Origin: Aureispira sp. CCB-QB1
GTDB taxonomy: Bacteria; Bacteroidota; Bacteroidia; Chitinophagales; Saprospiraceae
Direction of reading: 5' to 3'
DNA length: 64,000 bases
NCBI GenBank assembly: GCA_945870185.1
Contig: CAMBRK010000009.1
Coordinates: forward strand, 23,491 to 87,490
The position numbers and the translations under genes are program-made. The notes beneath the pieces are model-generated. The model did not search any database. It was not told the origin of the DNA and was given only the letters and a program-made list of their open reading frames with translations. This document shows, piece after piece, positions 26,450 through 34,033 of the stretch (the stretch's first letter is position 1; each line of letters opens with the position of its first letter).

Positions 26450-28767
26450 CTTGTCGAAGTTTCTTCGAGATTAAATAATAACTGTACGGTTTGCATCATG
26501 GCAGCAGTACCTTTAATGTCCATGTCTGGTGTCTCTTTAAAATCGCCAAAAAATAGGATCTCTTTTGCTTTTTTATCGTCCATGGCAGTTATAGTAGTTT
26601 GGTGAAAATTTTTAATTTTTTTGATTTCATTAGGTTTGGGCGCTCTACAGACGATTTTCCTAAATAATTGCTCGAATTTAGCTTCATTACTTGATTTCTC
26701 ATTTTGTGTTTTTATGGCTAAATGCCTGGCTGCCTCCAAAACCTGATAGTCATTCATCAATACCAAAGATTGTAAAGGCGTATTGGTAGATGTCCTTTTG
26801 ACCTCACACTGATCTCTATTGGATGCATCAAATATGAGCATGGATGGTGGCGGTACTGTTCGTTTGATAAAATGATACAAGCCACGTCGATATCTTTTGT
26901 CACCCTGATCTTCTACATATGATGCTAATTGGCCGCGGCCTGATGTAGCACTTTCCCATAGTCCTTTGGGTTGATAAGGTTTTACACTTGGTCCACCTAT
27001 GACAGGATTTAGGAGGTCGCTGGAAGCTAGGATATGATCTTTGAGCAATTCTGCCGAAAGCCTCAATCTGGGACCACGGGCCAGAAACACATTTTCCGGA
27101 TCCTTTTGGATGTGTTCAGAACTGACCTTTGACGATTGTTTGTAAGTGGAAGACATGGCAATCAGTTTGACCAATCTTTTGATGTCCCAACCATGTTTCA
27201 TAAAATCGTAAGCCAGCCAGTCCAATAACTCAGGATGGGAAGGCAGGTCGCCTTGCAGACCAAAATCGCCCGACGTCTTCACTATGCCTTTACCAAAAAA
27301 CTCCTGCCAAATAAAATTTACAAACACCCTTGCTGTAAGTGGATTTTGTGAGTCAAACATCCATTTAGCAAGTCCCAATCTGTTTTGTTCAAACTTTTTG
27401 GGGTCGTATTTCAGTATAGCTTCAGGAGTGCCGGGCGAGACTACTTCTCCGGGGCGATCATATACACCTCGTTCCAGTAGTTTGGTCTGTCGGATGCCTG
27501 TACTGTCTTTCATGATCATGACGTCAACTTTTCCGGTATCCAATTTGCTAATGAAACTAAGTATGCCTGCTCTATCTTCTTTGGTTATGGTCATGTAAGG
27601 AGGATCTGCCAGTGATGCCAATGAAATATCGCCCACGAGGCCTTTTTCGTCCACCTGATCAAAAAATGCGAAGGTGGAAAAATAATCTTTTTGAGAGATG
27701 GGATCGTATTTGTGATCATGGCATTTGGCACACTCAAAAGTCATAGCCAGCAATCCTTTACCAAAGGTATTGGTGCGATCGGTGACATATTCTATGCGAT
27801 ACTCTTCGTCGATGACACCACCTTCCTGAGTGATTTTATGATTTCTGTTGAATCCTGTAGCGAGTATGGTTTCTTTATTTTTATCAGGCAGTAAATCGCC
27901 AGCCAGTTGCCAGGTGACAAATTTTTTATAATCGTAATTCTTATTAAAAGCATGGATCACCCAATCTCTCCACGGCCACATGGTACGAAGGCCATCGTCC
28001 TGATATCCATGACTGTCAGCATACCGTGCTACATCCATCCAGAAGATCGCCATTTTTTCGCCATACTGTGGATTGGCTAAGGTTTTATCCAGAATTTTTT
28101 CATATGTTTTTGCATCAGGAGTTTTTGCAAACTCATCTTGTTGCGCTATGGTTGGCGGCAAGCCAGTGACATCGTGCATCATCCGCTTGAGCAAAGCTGC
28201 ATCGTACATTACTTCAGATGGCTGCAAGTCATTTTCCTGTAGCTTTTGGGCTATAAATCGGTCGATTTCATTATATGACCATGTTGACTTCACATCGGGA
28301 ATTGGCGATGCTTTTAATGGGATAAATGCCCAATGTTTTTGATAAGGAGCTCCATTTTTAATCCATTTTTCGATCAGTGAGATTTCATCGGAAGTCAATG
28401 ACAGATTAGATTCCGGCGGCGGCATCATATAGTCCGGATCTTTGGACTTGATGCGTAGGAATACATCCGATTTTTCAGGGTGACCTGCCACAATACCATA
28501 TTTATCCTTATAATCTTTTAGTGCCTCAAAAGCCCCTACTTCAGTATCTAATCTATATCCTGATTTACGTTTATTAGCATCTGGACCGTGACATTTGAAA
28601 CACTTGTCAGAGAGAATGGGGCGAATGTGAGTATTGTAGGTGATGTCTTCTTTGTTTTGGTCAAAATCATTGCAACCTATGCTGATCATCAGTATGGTAA
28701 TACTTGCTATCAAGACCATTTGGACCTTTAAAACATTCCTTTTTTGAAGGCTGAAATCAACTTTCAT
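26446..28767 (-). CDS. PSCyt1-DUF1549-DUF1553 (PSD1) cytochrome protein
   Basis: 773-aa exported protein. A leader with a lipobox-like Cys (ISIGC, about residue 33) is followed by a PSCyt1 cytochrome domain with CFKCHG (about 55-60) and the second motif YMMPPPESNLSL. DUF1549 follows (DRFIAQKLQENDLQPS, FWMDVARYADSHGYQDDG), then a second CAKCHDHKYDP site in the middle (about 345) and DUF1553 at the end (NFIWQEFFGKGIVKTSGDFG; RDQCEVKRTSTNTPLQSL). Two CXXCH sites imply two haems. It is the first gene of the leftward operon. Proteins of this class are abundant in Planctomycetes and polysaccharide-using Bacteroidota; the substrate is unknown. Confidence 0.9.
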   Translation of the reverse strand: MKVDFSLQKRNVLKVQMVLIASITILMISIGCNDFDQNKEDITYNTHIRPILSDKCFKCHGPDANKRKSGYRLDTEVGAFEALKDYKDKYGIVAGHPEKSDVFLRIKSKDPDYMMPPPESNLSLTSDEISLIEKWIKNGAPYQKHWAFIPLKASPIPDVKSTWSYNEIDRFIAQKLQENDLQPSEVMYDAALLKRMMHDVTGLPPTIAQQDEFAKTPDAKTYEKILDKTLANPQYGEKMAIFWMDVARYADSHGYQDDGLRTMWPWRDWVIHAFNKNYDYKKFVTWQLAGDLLPDKNKETILATGFNRNHKITQEGGVIDEEYRIEYVTDRTNTFGKGLLAMTFECAKCHDHKYDPISQKDYFSTFAFFDQVDEKGLVGDISLASLADPPYMTITKEDRAGILSFISKLDTGKVDVMIMKDSTGIRQTKLLERGVYDRPGEVVSPGTPEAILKYDPKKFEQNRLGLAKWMFDSQNPLTARVFVNFIWQEFFGKGIVKTSGDFGLQGDLPSHPELLDWLAYDFMKHGWDIKRLVKLIAMSSTYKQSSKVSSEHIQKDPENVFLARGPRLRLSAELLKDHILASSDLLNPVIGGPSVKPYQPKGLWESATSGRGQLASYVEDQGDKRYRRGLYHFIKRTVPPPSMLIFDASNRDQCEVKRTSTNTPLQSLVLMNDYQVLEAARHLAIKTQNEKSSNEAKFEQLFRKIVCRAPKPNEIKKIKNFHQTTITAMDDKKAKEILFFGDFKETPDMDIKGTAAMMQTVQLLFNLEETSTR

Positions 28768-29051
28768 TACTACTTTGTCGCTTAATGATTTTAGAAATAA
28801 AAACTATGGCAAATGTATTTATAATTTTTGGGTAATGTTCAAAAGTAGTAATTAAATTTTTAAAGATTTAGAGATTTTGGCCTAATTGTTTATGGCATCT
28901 TATTTTAAAAGAATCATGTTTGTGATATTTACTTATCTGAAAGCGTCATAGGAAGATCAATAGATTTACAGAAGTAATAAAATTACAACTAATATTCAAT
29001 AATTTCATATTTTGCAGCGATTTATCATAAATTATCATCAGCAATTTTTAC

Positions 29052-30356
29052 ATGAGACCATTCATTATAGGTATATTGGGTGTATTATTAATCCTAGGAA
29101 GTTATAGAGCCTTCTTATTGGCATCTAAATATAAGGAACTCAAATCCTGCAAAGAAGATTTAGCAGAAATCAACAAAATCAATTATAATCTATTTAACCT
29201 GCAGTTGTGGAAGCAAGAAGCCTTAAAAGTTTTTGAAAATCGAATTGCTTCATTCGAAATTTCACCCAAAGCTTATGATCAGGTGGAGAAGGAGTTGGAA
29301 AAGTACTTGCGTAACATCAACAGAGATTACATTGAGAATGGTAAAATTTTTAAAAAAATATTTGAAGATGCCGAAAAAGACCCAAAGGTCAATAAATTCA
29401 TTCTCAAAATGATTCAAGAAAATGCTCCTGCACAAATTCAGGCACTCCATATACCTAAGTTTATACCATCTATGGCAGTGCAGCTCGCAAAAGAACTCCA
29501 AAAACAGGAACCTCAGCTCAGGGACATCATGCGGGCGGAGCTTAAAAAAATTATTAAAGATGAAGATTTATCCCAATACCAAGATCCGCGAAGAAAAATA
29601 TTTGAAAAGTATGGTCAACCAGATATCATTGCTACCAATAGTTTTCTTTCCAAAATTATAAACGAAAACCAAAAAATCATTGACACCGAAGTAAAAATAA
29701 CCTACAGTATTTTGATGGGTATCTTTTTAATGTCATGGATACTTATGGGATATTTAGGTATCATACGTGCTGTGACTATGATTACCTTAGATTCCATCGT
29801 ATTGCTCATTTTGGGGGTCAATTTACCCATGATAGATATAGAAGCGGTTCTCAATGCTTTTACAATAAATTTATTGGGGTCTGAAGTGGGTTTTGAAAGG
29901 CAATATATGTATTATCAAAGCAAATCTATACTAGATGTAACCCATACACTCATCCAAAGTGCAGGTTGGGACCTTAAAGTAGTAGGGTGGATGGTACTCT
30001 GTTTTAGCGTGATCTTTCCATTGATTAAGTTAATTTTATCTGGATTTTACCTGTACAGTACGAGAGTTAGAAACAGCGTTTTTGCTAGGAATATAATTTT
30101 TTATCTAGGCAAATGGAGTATGGCTGATGTTTTTGTAGTGGCGCTATTTATGGCTTACATTGGATTTTATGGCATTATGTCATCTCAGTTAAATAGCATT
30201 GCCAATAACAAAGGAGGTTTTGCAGTTGAAACAATCAATAATTCTGGTCTAGCACCGGGAGCTTTGTTTTTTACAACCTATTGTATTTTGTCTATTATAG
30301 TTGGAATACTGATAAATAGGAAGGTGGAAATGTCGGATCGGCAAGTGCCAAAATAG
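29052..30356 (+). CDS. PqiA-like membrane protein with long periplasmic N-terminal domain
   Basis: 434 aa. One N-terminal membrane segment (about 4-23) is followed by some 190 residues of charged, helical, probably coiled-coil sequence. Four further hydrophobic segments start at about residue 215. The last part matches the paraquat-inducible protein A domain: FPLIKLILSGFYLYSTR and then KWSMADVFVVALFMAYIG. PqiA proteins work with MCE-type partners in moving lipids between membranes. No MCE (PqiB) gene is adjacent. Only one copy of the PqiA unit is present, and the N-terminal coil is an addition. Divergent from the PSD1 operon; no promoter box of note. Confidence 0.75.
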   Translation: MRPFIIGILGVLLILGSYRAFLLASKYKELKSCKEDLAEINKINYNLFNLQLWKQEALKVFENRIASFEISPKAYDQVEKELEKYLRNINRDYIENGKIFKKIFEDAEKDPKVNKFILKMIQENAPAQIQALHIPKFIPSMAVQLAKELQKQEPQLRDIMRAELKKIIKDEDLSQYQDPRRKIFEKYGQPDIIATNSFLSKIINENQKIIDTEVKITYSILMGIFLMSWILMGYLGIIRAVTMITLDSIVLLILGVNLPMIDIEAVLNAFTINLLGSEVGFERQYMYYQSKSILDVTHTLIQSAGWDLKVVGWMVLCFSVIFPLIKLILSGFYLYSTRVRNSVFARNIIFYLGKWSMADVFVVALFMAYIGFYGIMSSQLNSIANNKGGFAVETINNSGLAPGALFFTTYCILSIIVGILINRKVEMSDRQVPK

Positions 30357-30486
30357 ATTATATTTTCAGTTTCCGTTACGACACAATAAGTAGTTACTGA
30401 AGTTTCGGAGTAATTATTTTTAATATGTTCTTTTCAAATTTACAAACTTCTGAAATTTATCAATCAGTGGTATGGTTTTATTTACT

Positions 30487-30699
30487 GTTCTTTTGTCTTG
30501 ACACAAAAGAACCAAAAAGTCAAGGCTTTTTCCTTTTCTTAACGCCAAAACTTCAAAAAATAGCTAAACATAAAAAACTCGCCTTTGGGTTTGTACACTG
30601 TATTTTACTTTTGTTGAACTTCGTTACGTCCAACTCGCTTTAAACCTTCATTTTGGCTCATACAGTTTTCTGTTTTTAACGCTATTTTTCAAAGTTTTG
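30487..30699. repeat. Fold-back repeat, copy A
   Basis: A perfect 10-bp hairpin, GTTCTTTTGT (30487-30496) with ACAAAAGAAC (30503-30512) and a 6-nt loop, is followed by a wider inverted repeat. CAAAACTTC-AAAAAATAGC (30546-30564) is matched by GCTATTTTTCAAAGTTTTG (30681-30699) with two mismatches in 19. A second copy of the same design lies at 61522-61710. This looks like an interspersed non-coding repeat of the kind seen in many Bacteroidota genomes. Confidence 0.55.
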
Positions 30700-30949
30700 A
30701 CTAAAAATGAAAAGGCCGGATTGTCCAATGCCTTAATATTGTACCCAAGAGTTAAACCTATAATTTTTTTCATAAGAACCTGGTGAAATCATATTAATTA
30801 ATAGGTTTTCAATTGATTGTATTATTGTATTTAAATTTGTATATATGTTACTTTCAGTTTAACAAATCTTTACGAATTCCGAAATTTAAGGTAATTGCTT
30901 GAAAAATTTTGATTTATGACATTTTCTAAAAAACCACAATTTATCCACA

Positions 30950-30961
30950 ACAATCGTTTGC
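30950..30961 (+). promoter_or_regulatory. LacI-family operator-like site upstream of the MFS transporter
   Basis: ACAATCGTTTGC matches the perfect palindrome GCAAACGTTTGC, found upstream of the lacI-type gene at 33689, in 10 of 12 positions. It lies 81 nt before the transporter start. The shared core CGTTTGC suggests that one regulator controls both. Confidence 0.5.
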
Positions 30962-31041
30962 ATTCCATTTCTTAGATTATGAAATACAAAAAATAACAAA
31001 TCATCATTAAGTTTGCAATATCATTTTAAATACACATTGAA

Positions 31042-32595
31042 TTGGAAACGAATAGCATAATATCCCCATCTGGTTTTAACCATTTACTCAAGCCAAGACT
31101 GACATTTTCTCAGATCATTAATATGAATGTTGGATTTTTTGGAATTCAATACAGCTTTGGCCTTCAACAAAGTGCAGTGAATCCCATTTACGATATGTTG
31201 GGTGCTTCAGCACATGAAATTCCTATATTAAATATTGCGGGACCAGTGACAGGATTATTGATACAACCGATCATTGGTGCTATGAGTGATAAAACATGGA
31301 CGCCCAAATGGGGAAGAAGAAAACCATATTTTTTTATTGGTGCTATGATTTGCAGTATTTGTTTATTGATCTACCCTTTTAGTAGTTCGTTGTGGATGGC
31401 GGCTGGCTTGCTTTGGATTCTGGATGTGGGCAATAATACGGCCATGGAGCCCTATAGAGCATTTATAGCCGACACGCTAAATGATGAGCAGCAGCCTACT
31501 GGATTTCAAGCCCAAAGTTTTTTTACTGGTCTAGGTCAAACTTTGGCCAATCTTTCACTTTTTGTATTTCCTCTTATTTATGTAGGTATGACGGGTTCTC
31601 TTCCTACTTGGGTTTATGCTTCATTTTTTTTAGGCGCAATATGTTCTATAGCTTCAGTATGGTGGAGTATGAAAACCACTCCTGAAGTTGTACCCGATGA
31701 TGAAGAAATTGCTTTGATTCAACAATACAATCAAGGCAAGCCCAATAAAATTTTACAATTTTTAGGTTATATACTTTCTGTTTCAGTCATTCCGGGTATC
31801 ATATATTTTGGGATATATACTTTAATGGGTATGACAACAGCCAATTTCTTAATCCTACCTATATTTTTTGTATGGATATTTATGTTGGCCAGAATACTTG
31901 AAAATAATCAACATATTGCTATTATCAAGTCTATTTACTTATTGGTTTCGCCGCTTATAGAAATCATAGATTCCATCAAAACCATGCCTAAAGTGATGTG
32001 GCAACTTGCTTTAGTCTATTTGTTTCAATGGTATGCCTTGTTTTGTTATTGGCAAAATAGTGCTAAAAGTATTGCGCTTTCCGTTTGGAACGCCACGCCT
32101 GGAGAAAATCCAAAACTATATGAAGAAGCAGTAAGCTGGGCTGGTTTGGTGAATGGTTGGTATAATGTGGTGACTTTTTTAGTTGCTTTTTTATTGGTTC
32201 GTTTTGCCAATGTACATGGGGCGAGATGGGTTCATTTTGTTTGTTTGATATTAGCGGGAATAGCTTTTATATGCTTTCCATTTATAACCAATAAGTACTT
32301 ATTTTTTGTAGCTATTACAGGATTTGGAATAGGATGGGCGAGTATGATGGGTATACCCTATCTTTTGGTAGTTAATGAAATACCTAAGGAACGATATGGT
32401 GTTTATATGGGCATTATTAATATGATGATCGTAGTGCCTATGATTATACAAACATTGACTTTTGGAGGAATATTGCAAAATTTCTTAGGCAATAACCCTC
32501 AAAATGCCATCCTATTTGCAGGTCTTTTATTAATCTTAGCTGCGTTATTGACTCTAAGGATTCAAAATGAAAAAGTGGTTACTGCACATCCTTAA
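31042..32595 (+). CDS. MFS sugar transporter (GPH/SLC45-like)
   Basis: 517-aa inner-membrane transporter with about twelve helices. After a short cytoplasmic start, the first helix contains NVGFFGIQYSFGLQQSAVNP. The cytoplasmic loop SDKTWTPKWGRRKPYFFIG is the GRR-type signature of the sucrose/maltose-like (SLC45/GPH) branch, and ILDVGNNTAMEPYRAFIADTL follows. These carry disaccharides or glycosides by cation symport. The start is TTG at 31042, since no ATG occurs between the upstream in-frame stop and residue 28. Its stop overlaps the convergent LacI gene's stop by 3 nt (TTAA). A LacI-like operator lies upstream. It probably imports the product of the neighbouring SusCD locus (inference). Confidence 0.85.
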   Translation: METNSIISPSGFNHLLKPRLTFSQIINMNVGFFGIQYSFGLQQSAVNPIYDMLGASAHEIPILNIAGPVTGLLIQPIIGAMSDKTWTPKWGRRKPYFFIGAMICSICLLIYPFSSSLWMAAGLLWILDVGNNTAMEPYRAFIADTLNDEQQPTGFQAQSFFTGLGQTLANLSLFVFPLIYVGMTGSLPTWVYASFFLGAICSIASVWWSMKTTPEVVPDDEEIALIQQYNQGKPNKILQFLGYILSVSVIPGIIYFGIYTLMGMTTANFLILPIFFVWIFMLARILENNQHIAIIKSIYLLVSPLIEIIDSIKTMPKVMWQLALVYLFQWYALFCYWQNSAKSIALSVWNATPGENPKLYEEAVSWAGLVNGWYNVVTFLVAFLLVRFANVHGARWVHFVCLILAGIAFICFPFITNKYLFFVAITGFGIGWASMMGIPYLLVVNEIPKERYGVYMGIINMMIVVPMIIQTLTFGGILQNFLGNNPQNAILFAGLLLILAALLTLRIQNEKVVTAHP

Positions 32596-33572
32596 TACTT
32601 AGTTTTAAAGTAAGTCTTTAACTTGAAGTGGTTTACTTCTTTATTCTTATCCTGTATGTACTCCATTAAGCTTTCCGAAGCAACAGTTCCTAATTCATAA
32701 GCAGAATGTAGAAAGTAATCTGCTTTAGGATAAATTTGATTGGGGAATGTACCGTCACTGATAGCGATGATCTTTAATTTTTTTGGATATAATGCATATT
32801 GGACCAAAGTAGGGTAAGATACAGAAAGCAATTCATCAGACATAAAAAATATGCCATCATATAAAGCTTCCTGAATGGTTTTTTCGAACTTTTCTTGAAA
32901 ATTTGCATCTTTATATATAATATTATTTGCATTAAAATGAATACCATTTGCTGTGAGGGCTTTTATAAAACCTCCAAATCTTTGTTTAGATATTTGCAGA
33001 CCTTCATGTCCAAATACACCTAAGATATTTTTACATCCTGTGTGGATTAGATGGCTTACAGCGTCAAACGTAGTAGTGAAATCGTCAATTGTTACTGTAG
33101 GAAAACATTCATTTTCTATAACTTTATCCATGAGTACAACTGGAATTCCAGCATCTCTAAGTACATTTAAGTGATTTAAAGAATTGGTATCTTCAGCCAT
33201 AGATATTAATACTCCATCTACAACCCAACTAATACAATGGTTTATAATTTCAGCTTCCTTTTCAGTGCTATTATTGCTAAAAAACATAATTAGTGTGTAC
33301 CCATTTTTTCCCAAGCTATGATTGATGGCTTTCATCATCTCAGGAATAAAAAACATGTTAAACTCGGGAAGTACCACAGCAATGAGACCTGAAGCCTTTT
33401 GTCTGAAGAACTTTGCGTGAAGATTGGGAGTGTAGTTGAGTTCTTTGGCTGCTGTATGAACCCTTGCTTTAGTAGCATCGCTTATATCTGGGTGGTCAGC
33501 AAGTGCACGAGATACTGTGGACGCATTGATAGATAGCATCCTTGCCAAATCTTTGATATTTATACGTTTCAT
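32592..33572 (-). CDS. LacI-family transcriptional regulator
   Basis: About 326 aa from the ATG at 33572 (MKRINIKDLARMLSINASTVSRALADHPDIS), the classic LacI helix-turn-helix start. The longer frame to 33632 adds 20 non-family residues. The hinge helix is TPNLHAKFFRQKASGLIAVV, followed by a periplasmic-binding-protein-like effector domain (VDGVLISMAEDTNSLNHL, GIPVVLMDKV, GCKNILGVFGHEGLQISKQRFGG). It therefore senses a sugar or related ligand. It is flanked by an MFS transporter and a SusCD pair, and a perfect palindrome lies 117 nt upstream of its start. Confidence 0.93.
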   Translation of the reverse strand: MKRINIKDLARMLSINASTVSRALADHPDISDATKARVHTAAKELNYTPNLHAKFFRQKASGLIAVVLPEFNMFFIPEMMKAINHSLGKNGYTLIMFFSNNSTEKEAEIINHCISWVVDGVLISMAEDTNSLNHLNVLRDAGIPVVLMDKVIENECFPTVTIDDFTTTFDAVSHLIHTGCKNILGVFGHEGLQISKQRFGGFIKALTANGIHFNANNIIYKDANFQEKFEKTIQEALYDGIFFMSDELLSVSYPTLVQYALYPKKLKIIAISDGTFPNQIYPKADYFLHSAYELGTVASESLMEYIQDKNKEVNHFKLKTYFKTKY

Positions 33573-33688
33573 TGATTTGTTTATTTGTTGAATTTGCTTG
33601 AAGAGGTTACTATCTGGTGATCGACATGGCACGTATCAAATGCTGTTTTAGGCATTTCATAAGGCAAAGATATTATTTTTTACCAACA

Positions 33689-33700
33689 GCAAACGTTTGC
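33689..33700. promoter_or_regulatory. Perfect LacI-family operator
   Basis: GCAAACGTTTGC is a perfect 12-bp palindrome with the central CG usual for LacI/GalR operators. It is 117 nt from the regulator start and about 333 nt from susC. A partial second copy of the CAATCG type follows at 33701-33709. Confidence 0.65.
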
Positions 33701-33853
33701 GCAATCGATTTCTGAATTTTTGTTAAAAACAAGTTAATTCTTAGTTATATTATTGTGGATAATTTTTAAATCCAAATCTATTTTGACAAGCTTTTAAATG
33801 TTTTAAAGTTATTTTTATGTTAACATTTATCGTTTTCAAGTTAAGTTTTTTTT

Positions 33854-33869
33854 TAATTTTGTAATTTTG
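33854..33869 (+). promoter_or_regulatory. Two tandem -7-like boxes upstream of susC
   Basis: TAATTTTG occurs twice back to back (33854-33861 and 33862-33869), each fitting TAnnTTTG. They lie about 165-180 nt before susC. The region is very AT-rich, so chance matches are possible. Confidence 0.3.
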
Positions 33870-34033
33870 TTTTATTCCAAATAAAATTTTTTTTTAAAAA
33901 AAAATATATAAAAAATTGAGTTTTGAGTAGACGATGTCCAAAAACTTAAATATTTTTGTCGTTTAATTGGGTGTTTTTAAACATTATGTATATTAAATCA
34001 TTAACTAATTTTTAACAAAATCGTCAAAGCCAC

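Larger units (their letters stand above)
30357..31041. other. 685-bp stretch: interspersed repeat and LacI-like site
   Basis: No real gene. A 72-codon open frame at 30425-30643 is produced by the repeat described next. The stretch also holds a LacI-type half-palindrome at 30950-30961 and an AT-rich region ahead of the transporter gene. Confidence 0.6.
33573..34033. other. Divergent lacI / susC control region
   Basis: 461 bp with no gene. It holds the LacI palindrome at 33689-33700, a strongly A/T-rich run (33840-33915), and two adjacent -7-like boxes at 33854-33869. The last 60 bp are a short AT-rich leader of susC. Confidence 0.6.

Noticed and set aside
30425..30643. 72-codon frame upstream of the MFS gene
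   Set aside because: It is made by the fold-back repeat; a similar short frame arises from copy B at 61406-61728.
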